Assembly: GCA_035079385.1 (NCBI GenBank)
Contig: JAVHKY010000015.1
Span: forward strand, 3,162,001-3,226,000
Length of the DNA stretch: 64,000 nucleotides
Reading direction: 5' to 3'
Source: Aspidiotus rigidus
Lineage: Eukaryota; Arthropoda; Insecta; Hemiptera; Diaspididae
How positions within the stretch are numbered: position 1 is the first letter of the stretch; each line of letters starts with the position of its first letter. The notes under the pieces are model-generated. The model did not search any database, was not told where the DNA came from, and saw only the letters and a program-made list of their open reading frames with translations. The translations under genes and the position numbers were made by a program. Positions 23,791 through 34,347 of this stretch are shown piece by piece.

Positions 23791-25533
23791 CTCCGCGAAA
23801 AAGACGAATACTCCGAAAGGAGAGTAAACCTTGCAAACCGCAGAAAATACAAAACGACAAGAATCGTCACTAAGGCGGACAAGGGAAACGCTGTTGTGGT
23901 GATGGAGAAATCCGCCTATTCTTCCAAGGTCCACGAAGTCCTCCAGCAGTGTGGTGCTAAAGAGAGTGAGGATTTCAGCTTCCCGAAGCACGTCAAAGAA
24001 GTTGGGAGTGTCATCAACAGGAGTGAGGCTATTATCAAGACTCCTGCTCTGAAAAAAGCCCTCCTTGTTCCTAACCCCGCACCCCCCCTCCTCTACGGGC
24101 TGCCTAAAGTGCATAAGAACAATACCCCGATGCGACCCGTTGTTTCTTTCGTCTCCTCCCCCACTTACCTCCTTGCCAAATTCCTTGACCGACGGTTCAA
24201 AAATCGCATTGATTTTGAATCTTCTCATTCGGTTTTGAATTCGGCCTCTTTAACTGATGTCCTGAAGGGTGTAAGTCTTCCCCCGGGAACGACCATCTGC
24301 TCTTTAGATGTTGTTGGTTTGTTCCCGAATATTCCCAAGGCTGCTACTATCCAGCGGATGGGTGAGCTACTCGTCAGAGCCAACATTCCTCACAATGAGT
24401 TTCAGGAATTTTTCGATCTTCTGAATACCTGCTGGTCCCCTAATTACTGTAAATTTGAAGGGAAATTTTTCGAGTTCCCTGATGAAGTAGGGATCCCTAT
24501 TGGATCACCTTTAGGCTCTCTTATCTCCGAAGTTTTCATGTCTAAGTTTGAACTTGACCTTTTTTCCTCGAACCAGGTGTTACTTAATCATATTCACTAT
24601 TGGCACAGGTACGTTGATGACGTTCTATGTACCTGGACTGGTCACCCAAATCTCCTTGGTGAGTTTCTGAGGTATCTCAATTCCTGGTACCCTTCCATCA
24701 AATTTACGTTGAAAATAGGGGTATTTTCCATTAACTTTTTGGATTTATCGATCTCTAGTGTAGACGATATCCATGAGTTTGGAATTTACAGGAAAGATAC
24801 TATGACCGATGTTTTAGTCCACGGTGTTTCGTTCGGTCCTGTTGCTCACAAGATGGCTGCTTTTCATAGCCTAGTTCACAGACTGACTCGTATTCCGTTG
24901 AGTCAGTCTGCTTTTAAGAAAGAAGTACTCACAATAAAACACCTGGCTAGAGTGAATGGGGTCAATGTCGACGTTGGCGTGATGGTTCGGAGGAAAGTTA
25001 CAAGGAGCATTCTTGATTCCACCACCTCCCTCCCCCGAGACATGATCCGTGATCGCCGGTTGCGTTGGATCAGTCTCTCTTTTCTGGGGAAGTTCTCCCT
25101 CCAATTGGGTCGGGCCCTCCGCCCGTTTGGCTTCAGACCCGCGTTCTACAACCCTATAACACTTAAGGGGTTGTTTGTGAGACTGAAGGACCCCATACCC
25201 ATTGATGAGAGGAGTGGTGTTTATAAGATGGAATGTGGGGATTGTGGAGGCTTTTATATTGGTGAGACCAGCCGCCAAATGAAAGTGAGAGTAGCTGAGC
25301 ACCTGAAGTCTTGGGACAAGGGACGCTTAGGGGAGTCAGCTTTTGCTGATCATTTGATAAACAGTGGCCACAGCTTCCGTGAGGGATCCGAAAAGCTCCT
25401 CCATAAGGAGAATTCGTATCGAAAGCGCATCGCCCTCGAGTATATAGAGATAATGCGTCATCGCAACACTGACGGTATCACTGTACTCAACTTGTTCATT
25501 CCGGAGGGATGGCCTGATCGAACTGGTCTATGA
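23791..25533 (+). CDS. Penelope-like RT with GIY-YIG endonuclease, 5'-truncated
   Basis: A single frame, open from 23791 to the stop at 25533, of about 580 codons. Its first codons are the inverted terminal segment, and true similarity starts at VTKADKGNAVVVMEK. RT motifs follow: LLYGLPKVHK, MRPVVSFVSSPTY, CSLDVVGLFPNIP (catalytic Asp), GIPIGSPLGSLISEVFMSKF, YWHRYVDDVLCTW (catalytic YVDD) and INFLDLSI. The C-terminus is a GIY-YIG nuclease with SGVYKMECGDCGGFYIGET, a Zn-type CxxC pair, RVAEH and the late Glu in RIALEYIEI. No internal stop is seen. It reverse-transcribes and nicks DNA in related elements. This copy lacks the N-terminal part, so it is probably not autonomous. Confidence 0.88.
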   Translation, partial: LREKDEYSERRVNLANRRKYKTTRIVTKADKGNAVVVMEKSAYSSKVHEVLQQCGAKESEDFSFPKHVKEVGSVINRSEAIIKTPALKKALLVPNPAPPLLYGLPKVHKNNTPMRPVVSFVSSPTYLLAKFLDRRFKNRIDFESSHSVLNSASLTDVLKGVSLPPGTTICSLDVVGLFPNIPKAATIQRMGELLVRANIPHNEFQEFFDLLNTCWSPNYCKFEGKFFEFPDEVGIPIGSPLGSLISEVFMSKFELDLFSSNQVLLNHIHYWHRYVDDVLCTWTGHPNLLGEFLRYLNSWYPSIKFTLKIGVFSINFLDLSISSVDDIHEFGIYRKDTMTDVLVHGVSFGPVAHKMAAFHSLVHRLTRIPLSQSAFKKEVLTIKHLARVNGVNVDVGVMVRRKVTRSILDSTTSLPRDMIRDRRLRWISLSFLGKFSLQLGRALRPFGFRPAFYNPITLKGLFVRLKDPIPIDERSGVYKMECGDCGGFYIGETSRQMKVRVAEHLKSWDKGRLGESAFADHLINSGHSFREGSEKLLHKENSYRKRIALEYIEIMRHRNTDGITVLNLFIPEGWPDRTGL

Positions 25534-25712
25534 TTCACACCGTGATTTCTCGTTTAGCCAATCTTAGTACATTGTTCTTCTCCTCCGTTCGTCAGTTGCT
25601 TTCATTTCAGGCTTGAAGATGGTTTATTAACCGTAAGCGCTCGTCGTTTTGTATTTTCTGCGGTTCGCAAGGTTTACTCTCCTTTCGGAGTGTTCGTCTT
25701 TTTCGCGTTTGT
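23797..25712 (+). mobile_element. Penelope-like element PLE1 with inverted terminal segments
   Basis: An RT/GIY-YIG reading frame lies between inverted copies of a roughly 67-base segment (23797-23864 and 25644-25712). Beyond the right segment the sequence encodes DSRKLEERI, homologous to the start of a Penelope ORF (SDRKLENRI in PLE4). The 3' part is therefore a terminal repeat carrying the beginning of the ORF. The 5' part of the coding region is missing. Confidence 0.8.
25611..25646 (+). ncRNA. Hammerhead-like hairpin in the PLE1 3' end
   Basis: TTGAAGATGGTT, a short loop, AACCGTAAGCGCTCG resembles the CUGANGA - stem II - GAAA core arrangement of the hammerhead ribozymes reported in Penelope-like elements. 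Stem GGTT/AACC is intact. The first core base (C) and GAAA (here GTAA) deviate, so self-cleavage is doubtful in this copy. Related hairpins occur at 34263-34296, 45744-45779 and 50757-50800. Confidence 0.4.
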
Positions 25713-25770
25713 TATGGATAGCCGTAAATTAGAGGAACGGATTCGTTTAACCAATTTGACTCATAAAACA

Positions 25771-25811
25771 GGTTCCCTGCGTTCCTCGTTTAACTTCGTT
25801 AAGGAAACCGT
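25771..25811. repeat. Dispersed hairpin repeat
   Basis: GGTTCCCTGCGTTCCTCG followed by TTTAACTTCGTTAAGGAAACC forms a nested hairpin (outer GGTT(T)CC/GGAAACC, inner TTAAC/GTTAA). Relatives lie at about 13039-13078, 23458-23485, 36067-36108 and 48841-48875. Confidence 0.6.
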
Positions 25812-27129
25812 CGTTTTTCTAAGTTCCCCTTCTATAATATGTGTATATAGCTCGAGGGTCAAAATTTTTCGAAGTCCTCCTCCTATCATATATAGCTCGA
25901 GAGTCAAAATTTGTTAAGTCCCACCCTCTCCGTGACATCAACAACCTGGTGACGTCATCAACTTCATGACGTTATCAACCTCGGGCCGCTCGCGTTCGCG
26001 GACAAAAATTACCTGAAATTATCCCTCGATTATCAAAATTGAGTGCTATAAAAAAGCTGATTCCCTGACGTACTTCTTGAAAGAGACTCTTTGAGCAGCA
26101 AACTAGAGAACTTAATGAAATGCTTTTGACATGTGTATGTCTTAGGGCTAGGTGTCAAGCAAAAATCCGTAAGACGAGACGCTCTATGACGTCATGAATA
26201 AACTTGACCTACGTAAGGGACTCGGAAAACTCAATATTAGGCTAGAAGCGCAGCTTGACAAACAGTCTATAATTTAGCCTCCGACGCCGCTGAATTAGGT
26301 TAGAACTGTAGCTCAACACCCAGTATAAGTTGACCTACACGATACAGCATCATGGTAGCGTGGGCTAAAAGCGAGCCTATCAACTATTAACCTAACGTAT
26401 CCCTCTAAAATACAGTAGGCCTTATACTAGGCGAATCACTTTGACCTTCTTCAAAGACTCGAAAATTTTCTACCTTGAGACCCGCTAATTGCAATTTACC
26501 GGCTACTACTTTTCCTTCCATTGTGATCGCTTCTACTTTTCGAACGTAAGTGATACTTACAACGCGGTGCACGGTCCTCCACCCGTCGATATAATTTCCA
26601 TAGAGATGATATTTAATCAACTACTTTTGCTTTTTCTCGGCATCGAGATTAAAATTCCGTTCGTGTTTTGACAGGATGTTTACTTCATATCAAGCTTGGT
26701 TATTCGGGAATTTTGACACTCGGGATTTTGTCCTTCGGGGAAAATGTATTCGGAAAAAAAGTATTCGACAAAATAGTTGGTCGAGAAACGTCGGGTAACG
26801 AGAAGGGGTACTTATGATATTTGAAGCATTGCGCATCTGCCTCATTGAGGGTCTAAGCCAATTGGTGTACGAAGCATTGCATCTTTAGTTAATTTAAGGG
26901 GCTGTAATAAGGCGGGTAATATCATATACACATCATGATTCAATGTTTTCCGTGAAGGGTCAAAATTTTCTGTTTTCTATCTTCCTCCTCTTGCGCTAAT
27001 TGCATTATGGACCATCGGATTTGTGTACACCAACCCCAATGCATTATAAGTTTTAAATATCTCGAGCGCAATCTTTTTATATATCGACAGAAGGATTGGA
27101 GAGGGTAATTTGGTCCGACCGTCTAAAAA

Positions 27130-27660
27130 GTACGATGTTGTAAAGGCTGCTCCCTCACAAGTGCCTTTCCTTGAGTCAGCCATTAGCTTTTACTTAGACG
27201 CTGATACAGGGCTTTCTGATCTACGATGCTGGAGAGGTAACCCCGCCCCTCGTTCTCTGTGATCTCTCCCCAGTCAAATCATACTTTTGATATTCAGAAG
27301 TCCTTTTTTTTGGGCCAGCCATCAGAATTTACTGAGGCGCAGATTTAGGAGCTTCCTGATCTACGATGTTGTAGAAGCAATCCCCTCTTTTTTCCTCTGT
27401 GATCTGTTTAGGTATGTTCAAGAATTTCCCACCCAAACGATTGCTTTTGTTATTCAGAGTTGCCTTTTCTCGAGTCAACCATTAGCTCTGACTCAGACGC
27501 CGATTTAAGGGCTTCCTGATCTACTATTCTGTGGAAGGAATCCCCACCCTCCTCCTCTGTAATTTCTTATACTTCCAAAAATTCCCTAGTCAAACCATAC
27601 TATGGATATTCAGAAGTGCCTTAGCTTTGACTCGGAAGGGGATTTAAAGATACACTGAGC
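27130..27660. repeat. Degenerate tandem repeat, unit about 150 bp
   Basis: The landmark GAGTCAGCCATTAGC recurs in variant form at about 27173, 27312, 27471 and 27615, each followed by CTTCCTGATCTAC and a CCTCTGTGATCT-type block. About three and a half diverged copies. Confidence 0.65.
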
Positions 27661-28128
27661 TGTCGAAAAATATGATCAACTGCATAATTTGAGGCGTTTT
27701 TTAAAAAACCACGTCTGTTGTCTGTAATGCCATGTGTAGCCAGGGTGGATTAGAGAAATGATTCTTCCCTTTGACTACATTTTTTTCAGTTTTGATAGAT
27801 TTATCTGATTGATACTTATGATCTGGTTTTCTTCGAGTTGAGGAGGATAGGAGTCATGATGGGAGATGAAAGTACGATGTGGAAATCACAAAATAATATT
27901 GCTATGATGACATCATCAGTTCGACATTTTGAATGAATTGCTAATTTTCTCGTAGTACAAAATTGGAATAATTTATCATTGGGATGAAATGAAGTCATTT
28001 TAATTTGAGTTATCGAAAATAGAACATTTTTCTCAAATTTGGACTCGATTTTCATCCTCTGACTCTCTGGTGAATTTTGTGTAATTTCTGAACGAGTAGA
28101 AATTTGTAGTAGAAAAAGACGTTGAGAA

Positions 28129-28499
28129 GGGGGCGTCCATGAATTACGTGAGCTTTTATTTTATTTTATTTTATTTTATTTTTTTTTTTTGGGGGGGGGT
28201 CCAGCCAAGTCTCACCAAAACTCACGTTCGGGGAGGGGGGTGCCGACAAATCTCACGTAATTCTTTTCTTACACAAATACATTCTAAAATATTTCTAAAC
28301 TGGCTTAAATTTAATGAAAACTAGTCCTTCTTGAATAGGTATAAAATGTGATCAAGAAAATTACGTTAGATGAACGCGATTAAGCACAGATAAGCGTATT
28401 TAAAGTAAAAATGCACATTTCGGAAAATCTCACGCGAGATAAGAGGGGAGGGGGTCGAAAAATCACAAAAATCGCCTTACGTAATTTATGAACGCCCCC
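28129..28499. mobile_element. MITE-like element with GGGGGCGT termini
   Basis: A 371-bp sequence starts GGGGGCGTCCATGAATTACG and ends with the near reverse complement, TACGTAATTTATGAACGCCC followed by two more C. It is non-coding, with a T-rich then G-rich homopolymer interior. The superfamily and target duplication were not determined. Confidence 0.75.
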
Positions 28500-29084
28500 A
28501 AAATTGCCTAAAGTAAACCTTTTTTTATACCTTTGTCCTTCCCCTCTCTGTTGACGTATTTTCTGCTCTTCGCTTTCCCTCAGAATTTGGAATCGAACAG
28601 AGACTTCGCGAAGGCTGTAAAAATGAAGATGGTAACACAGTATGCAGGTAGGGGGAAGTATGAAATACTTCCACGAGACATGAAGAGGTCCATTGAAGTA
28701 ATTTGCTGAACTAGTGCAGAGCGGATTAAGACGACACGGGTATTTTATAAAATTAGACCACTTGTCCTATCCAATATCCGCTACAGAACTGCCTAAAAAT
28801 TCTCGTGTTGGACAGTGTTCTACGTTACTCACTCAGAACTAAGTCCTGAAGTACTTCAATAATGATCTTGAGGGAATGGTGAGCAAAAAAAGTTTAATGT
28901 ACAAATATATATGAAAGATTATACAGAATTTCTGAATAAGAAGACTGAAAATACACAAATGTTCTAACAAAGTGCACAACGACTTCTGACATTCTTATCT
29001 GATCATATTGTGTAGGAATTGAAGTTAACATTGAACGAACTTGTATCATGTTTCTTTATGTGTGCATTCTATTTTTTCACTAAT
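28500..29084. other. Downstream flank of gene 3
   Basis: AT-rich, no exon recognised. It probably includes the 3' UTR of gene 3, and similarity to the downstream flanks of genes 1 and 2 is weak. Confidence 0.45.
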
Positions 29085-30881
29085 TTAACCAGCTATCATA
29101 TCCGCCATTGAATTCATCGTGTCCGTTAGACTTCCTTTTTGAGTAGTTGAAGTTGATTCCGAGCATGAAGATTTAGGAGTTGAAGGGCTGGAGGTCGTTG
29201 TTGGAGAACACCCAACCGTCGATGGTTTAGGAGTTGAAGGGCTAGAGGTCGTTGTTGGAGAATACCCAACCGTCGATGGTTTAGGAGTTGAAGGACTGGA
29301 GGTCGTTGTTGGAGAACACCCAACCGTCGACGGTTTAGTAGTTGAAGGACTGGAGGTCGTTGTTGGCGAACACCCAACCGTCGATGGTTTAGGAGTTGAC
29401 GGGCAGGAGGTCGTTGTTGAAGTATATCTTGAAGGACATGGAGTTGTAGTCGCATTTGAAGGGCATTGAATTGGACCGTTGGTTCGGCATGGTGTCAAGC
29501 AAGAACATGTGCAATTATCACCTTGAGGTACTATTGGCGCATACACATTACTCAATTGTAAGTCAAACAAATTAAGTGGATCGTAGGTGATTACAAGATT
29601 TGCCGTCCCTATAAAAAGTAAAGAAAATCTAATTAAGGTATGATACCTCCACGCATAAAAAAAACATAAGTTTGATGTGCATCTACAGCAGAAGGAATTC
29701 CATTTATGCTTAAATTATCATGAATATCTTTTGAATGAATTTTTGTTTCAATGATCAAAAGATGTTTGAGATGTCAGGAAAGAAAAACAATAGAACGTTG
29801 TTTACTGTACCTTTTGAACATACTCGCGGAAAATTTGCCATCTGCAAAAATTATTTCGAAAATTTGAGCCAATTTCAGCCATAGTATGTAGGTACATTAC
29901 AGATGAAAAAAAAAAAATACTCACATCTATGACCCCTGGTTGTGTTTGCAAGTTGCAAAGGAAAGTATCGATACAACTCCTACTGGGTGAAATTAAGGAA
30001 CACTCTCCGACTATAGATTTAAAAAATTAGTACTGACGGTAAAAATCTCAGAAAATAGAAAGTATTTCATCAAGAGGCTTTTATTACCCCGGCCGCTAAT
30101 TGGTGTGTCGACAACTGGTGTTTGACCACTAGTATCTGTTGAGTTAGTTGTATTCGTACACCCTGCCAGAGGGTTCACTACGCAAGTTCCTTGGCACTGA
30201 TAACAAGTGCATCCTCCTCCGTCAGGAAAACTGGGCATAAAATTCGTGAGTGTAAGGCCCAAGGCATTAGTTAAGCTTAAACTCGCTATTGCTGTTCCTG
30301 TAATGTGTTTGAAATTGTTATGTGAAGTGTATGGTTTTAGATCGTCTAGTCAACTGTATAACTTTACAAACCTTCTAAGCAAATATCTTGTGGTATAAGA
30401 TCTATTAAATTTTGCTGGAAAAATGAGGAAATTGGTAAGAAAATTGACAATTTCTTCTCTCTTCTTTGGAGAATTTTCTTTTTAAAGTGATACTTACAGT
30501 ACCTAGGATCGCAGTTAGCCGACACAGTCTCATGACGAGGCACTGGTCAGTGGAGGAAATACAAATATCAGCTGCAAATAATTAGATAATTAACAGATAT
30601 GCGTCGTGTGTGTGTTTGTGGGTGTGTGGGCAATGACATTTTTCGTCATTTTATGAAACAATAAGACGAAGTAATTTTTGATATTGATGTCGGTGGTGCA
30701 CAACATCCCCATCTTCATTTGATGGTCAATTCTCAAAGTACAAATATCCCTTCCTAAATTTTTTCTCTCGAAAATATCCTAGCTTATTGACATGTTCCAT
30801 ATCGTTTCTCTCGCCGGACCCCGATTTTGAAACTCGCGAGTACACCCCGCGTAATAATAATAATAATTAATAATTAATGAA

Positions 30882-30958
<77 letters not shown>

Positions 30959-31323
30959 AATATAATTAATAATTAGAAAATCTCTACCCGGATTCAGAAA
31001 TTCGCGAGTACACCCCGCGTAATAATAATAAATAATTAATTAATTAATAATTAAATAATTGAATAATTAAATAAATAAATGATTAAATGATTAATATAAT
31101 TAATAATTAGAAAATCTCTACCCCGTGGGTGATTCAGAAATTCGCGAGTACACCCCGCGTAATAATAATAAATAATTAAATAATTAAATAATTAAATAAA
31201 TAAATAAATAAATAAATAATTAAATAATTAAATAATTAATTACCGTGCGTCCGTGCACATCTCTACCCCGCGGGTGATTCAGAAATTCGCGAGTACGCCC
31301 CGCGTAATAATAATAATTAATAA

Positions 31324-31364
<41 letters not shown>

Positions 31365-33005
31365 AAATAATTAATCAATTAATATAATTAATAATTAGAA
31401 AATCTCTACCCCGTGGGTGATTCAGAAATTCGCGAGTACACCCCGCGTAATAATAATAAATAATTAATTAATTAATAATTAAATAATTGAATAATTAAAT
31501 AATTAAATAAATCAATAAATAATTAAAATAATTAAATAATTAAATAAATAAAGGCTGGATAGTCGAAATTTTTCCAAGTCCCCTAGACTTGAATTGTCTC
31601 ATACCATTCCAATACAACAGCGAGACAGGGGGCGAACGAGCGGAGCGAGTTCGCGCTACCTCATATTTCTCATAGAAGACTTATACGACGCCAAGATAGG
31701 TAAAGGGGTAAACGAATAATATCTCACGAACACTTGACCTAGTAGAAGCCTAGACTGAAATATTTCAAGATGACTGATAAAATATAAAAGACATGGAACA
31801 TGATTTTCATTTATTTGGCTATGCCAGAAAATTTTCTTTTCTTATATGTATTTGAATTCCAGTTCTATTGAACATAACGTCGACAAATGAGCGATGAAGA
31901 ATTTAAAAAATTCGGAGGCTACATGCCACATCAACATAGTCGAGGTATGCTCTGTAGAGGAATTAGGGCGTGGATAAATTTGAAAGGCTAAGATCCCGTA
32001 TGATAAGGTGTATAGAACGCCACCTTATTCGTACTCGTATTCCTATTGTGATAGCCTTATGACTTTCAGGATAACCATTTTGATCAAAACCTGCGACAGA
32101 CAGTTGTTGCATCTCAATGTATCATCGATCAAGTTGAGAAGTCACGGGTTTTGTAATAGAAAAAACTTCACTCGACGGATTTTATCAATGTTCTTCCAAA
32201 ACACAGGTATTGTAAGTGAAACAGTTGATAAGATTGACTTTATTAGGTATCGTAAAATTTCAAAACACTTCAGCTTTTATGTATGCTCATAATACTGGGC
32301 TACTTGAGTTTATTTCATTCTGTGGATTAGGGTTAGTCATACTGAAGGAAATATGTCAATGGACTGGACCAATCCTTCAGTACTGGGAACCGTCTCGGTT
32401 TTTTGACGGTTTTTCGAAAGTCTTTGACTATAATTACTCTTGAAAATGTAAGAACCGTTAGGTTTTTTGTCACGCTTGACGACGTCATCAATGGCGTTGA
32501 ATTTTATACATAATAAAGAAAAGTATTCTAGTTTTTGGTAGGTCTACGTGGATTGCCATTTTAAAATGCCATTCGCCGTCGCCCCCCCAACGAACTATGG
32601 TGTCAAGGAGGTGGGGAATATTACTCAATTTAGAGAATTGAAGAAATTTTGAACTTCAAGCTATACCTAAATTTGGAAAAATTTCATGGATTATCTAAGG
32701 AGGACAGCTTGAAGAGATTTCAACCTTAAAGACGTCTATACAGTCAGAAGAGATATTGGAAAATTTCGACTTTTGAGCACCACGTATGAGGAGGCGAGGG
32801 GTATTCGATGACTTTCGCGTTATAAGAGGAGGTAAAATTGTCTCGATTTCTTAATTCATAAACTAGAAACAAATAAAATAATAAATAATTGGAATACTTT
32901 TATACCTGTTCCATTGAACAAAGTTGATGTGGCCGGCTCTAAGGGCAATATTGCTGTTGCGCTCGAAAAAAGGAAAATCGTCTTCCACAATACTGACAGC
33001 ATCAT
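29085..33005 (-). CDS. Secreted Cys-rich mucin-like protein, paralogue 3
   Basis: Exons in transcript order: 33005-32906, 30571-30498, 30414-30372, 30297-30088, 30010-29925, 29841-29811, 29608-29085; 355 codons plus stop. It has the same seven-exon layout and phases as genes 1 and 2, with small in-frame length changes (exon 3 minus one codon, exon 4 plus four, exon 6 minus four). The signal peptide core is LWKTIFLFSSATA. The Cys domain keeps ICISSTDQC, CTCYQCQGTC and CTCSCLTPC. The mucin-like tail is much shorter and built on a different unit. A second ATG at 33002 aligns with the starts of the paralogues, so either may be used. The donor of exon 3 is a weaker GTTTGT. Intron 1 hosts copy B of the composite TIR element. 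Function unknown. Confidence 0.85.
29170..29420 (-). repeat. 54-bp coding tandem repeat in gene 3
   Basis: The landmark CCCAACCGTC occurs at 29211, 29265, 29319 and 29373, exactly 54 bases apart. Each unit encodes 18 residues, SSPSTPKPSTVGCSPTTT or close variants. This unit is unlike the 21-bp heptads of genes 1 and 2. Confidence 0.92.
30789..31840 (+). mobile_element. Composite TIR element, copy B (in intron 1 of gene 3)
   Basis: Begins GACATGTTCCATATC and ends AAAAGACATGGAACATG (31786-31802) plus the shared outer segment GGCTATGCCAGAAAAT. The interior has about five copies of the ACCCCGCG-GAGTACTCG-type core with (TAAA)n spacers, then the 250-bp unique segment. It is oriented opposite to copy A. 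Confidence 0.75.
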
Positions 33006-34209
33006 TATAGATTGAAAAGTACTCAATTATGAAAAGTTTCAACTTTCTAAACGTGAAAGGTTGAGGAGAGTACGTGACAAACTGCCTTATGTTCACTTCT
33101 GTGAATGTTGGTGTCGTACTGTCCTCGAAGTGAACAGAAATATTACATAACTCGAATACGATAAAGTAAAAATGTTGAAAAGGAATTGCCAATTATACAG
33201 ACCATAGTGGTGGTGTATTCATGGCGAAGTAAAAACTCAAAACGATAGATTTGTATCGGATACGGTAGCCTGCTAGGTATTTCTTCTTCAATTTTATTGT
33301 TTGTCGTTTGTGTACTGTACTAAACAAATTTTAATTTCGCTTACTTAGGTTGACGTAAAATACGGCGAGAAATTTGATCGTATCTCGTTCTTTTTCTAAT
33401 AATTTTAAAATTTCTTCACCGATTTTGGCTGTCCCAACCTTCACGCACTTGATATTTTGTTTTATGTCACGTGTGGGAAAATTCGTATCATCTTCAGTTT
33501 GAGCTTTAAAAAAATCTACCTTTGTTTTTGGGTACAGTTTTTGGCAACAATCTGTTTTATAGTTTTTGACAATAAATTTTTTTTTTTTTCATTTTTCCGT
33601 TTATTCTTTCCATATCTACCTACTTTATTGACCACATTTCCTAAAGTATTTCCTCCATTATTTCAACAGAAAACCTGTTTTATGGGGAGCTTTCTTAGAA
33701 ACGTATCGACCGTCAACTATCCTTCTTGGAAATTGTGGTTCTTGGAAGAAGGGAGACTCTGACCCACTCAACGAAGCTAATTTAGGACAAAAGAAAACCG
33801 AGGGGAGGATACTTCAACGAGTAACTTTGATATCAGAAATACTTTTCTTCATGTTACAGCACATCATAAAAGAAATTAAACACAACAGTTATTACAATTC
33901 ACCGCAAATTTATTGTTGAGTATAGCATCAACTAGTTTTCGGTTAACCAACCATTTTCAAGTACGAGCTTAGATTATAACTGAAGCTGGGATTAGAAGAA
34001 GTTATTATTACGGTCCAAAGACCTTATTCTAGCAAGACATGAAAGCTTCTCTCGATATATTTGACCGTAATTTTGAAAATCGCAAAAGACAACCTCTTTT
34101 ATGAGTTTTTGATTTAGGAAGATAATAGAGGGCGAAATGTTATCGGAACATGACTTCAACAGGACGTATGAAGAATTCTCTGTTCCATGTTACGACACAT
34201 GAATCACAA
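33006..34209. other. Upstream flank of gene 3 and intergenic DNA
   Basis: Contains the conserved upstream blocks of gene 3 in its first 400 bases. After that there is AT-rich DNA with no recognised gene. Confidence 0.5.
33040..33410 (-). promoter_or_regulatory. Conserved upstream region of gene 3
   Basis: Counterpart of the blocks upstream of genes 1 and 2: the proximal block at 33045-33110 has AGAAAGTTGAA on the minus strand, and the distal block at 33270-33410 has the TTTACGTCAA motif. Confidence 0.45.
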
Positions 34210-34347
34210 AATTCACTAAAACATAAAGGTTACTAGAGTCGTATAATTTAAAAATTTATTAAGCGAGCGCTTTTGGATAAATATCCATCAACGGGCATTG
34301 ATAAATTTTTAAATTACGACTCTAGTAACCTTTTTGTTTTAGTGAAT
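34210..34347. repeat. Long palindrome with hammerhead-like loop (Penelope-derived)
   Basis: Arms 34210-34259 and 34301-34347 are near-perfect reverse complements (GGTTACTAGAGTCGTA in one, TACGACTCTAGTAACC in the other). The 41-base loop contains, on the minus strand, GATGGATATTTATCC then AAAAGCGCTCG, the same hairpin seen at Penelope 3' ends in this window. A partial relative lies at 18238-18300. Confidence 0.8.

Larger units (their letters stand above)
25713..28128. other. Intergenic repeats, no host gene
   Basis: Includes a hairpin repeat (25771-25811), further copies of the dispersed CAAGTCCC/CATATATAGCTCGAG motif up to 25920, TGACGTCATC motifs near 25960, and a tandem block at 27130-27660. 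No convincing coding exon was seen. Confidence 0.5.
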
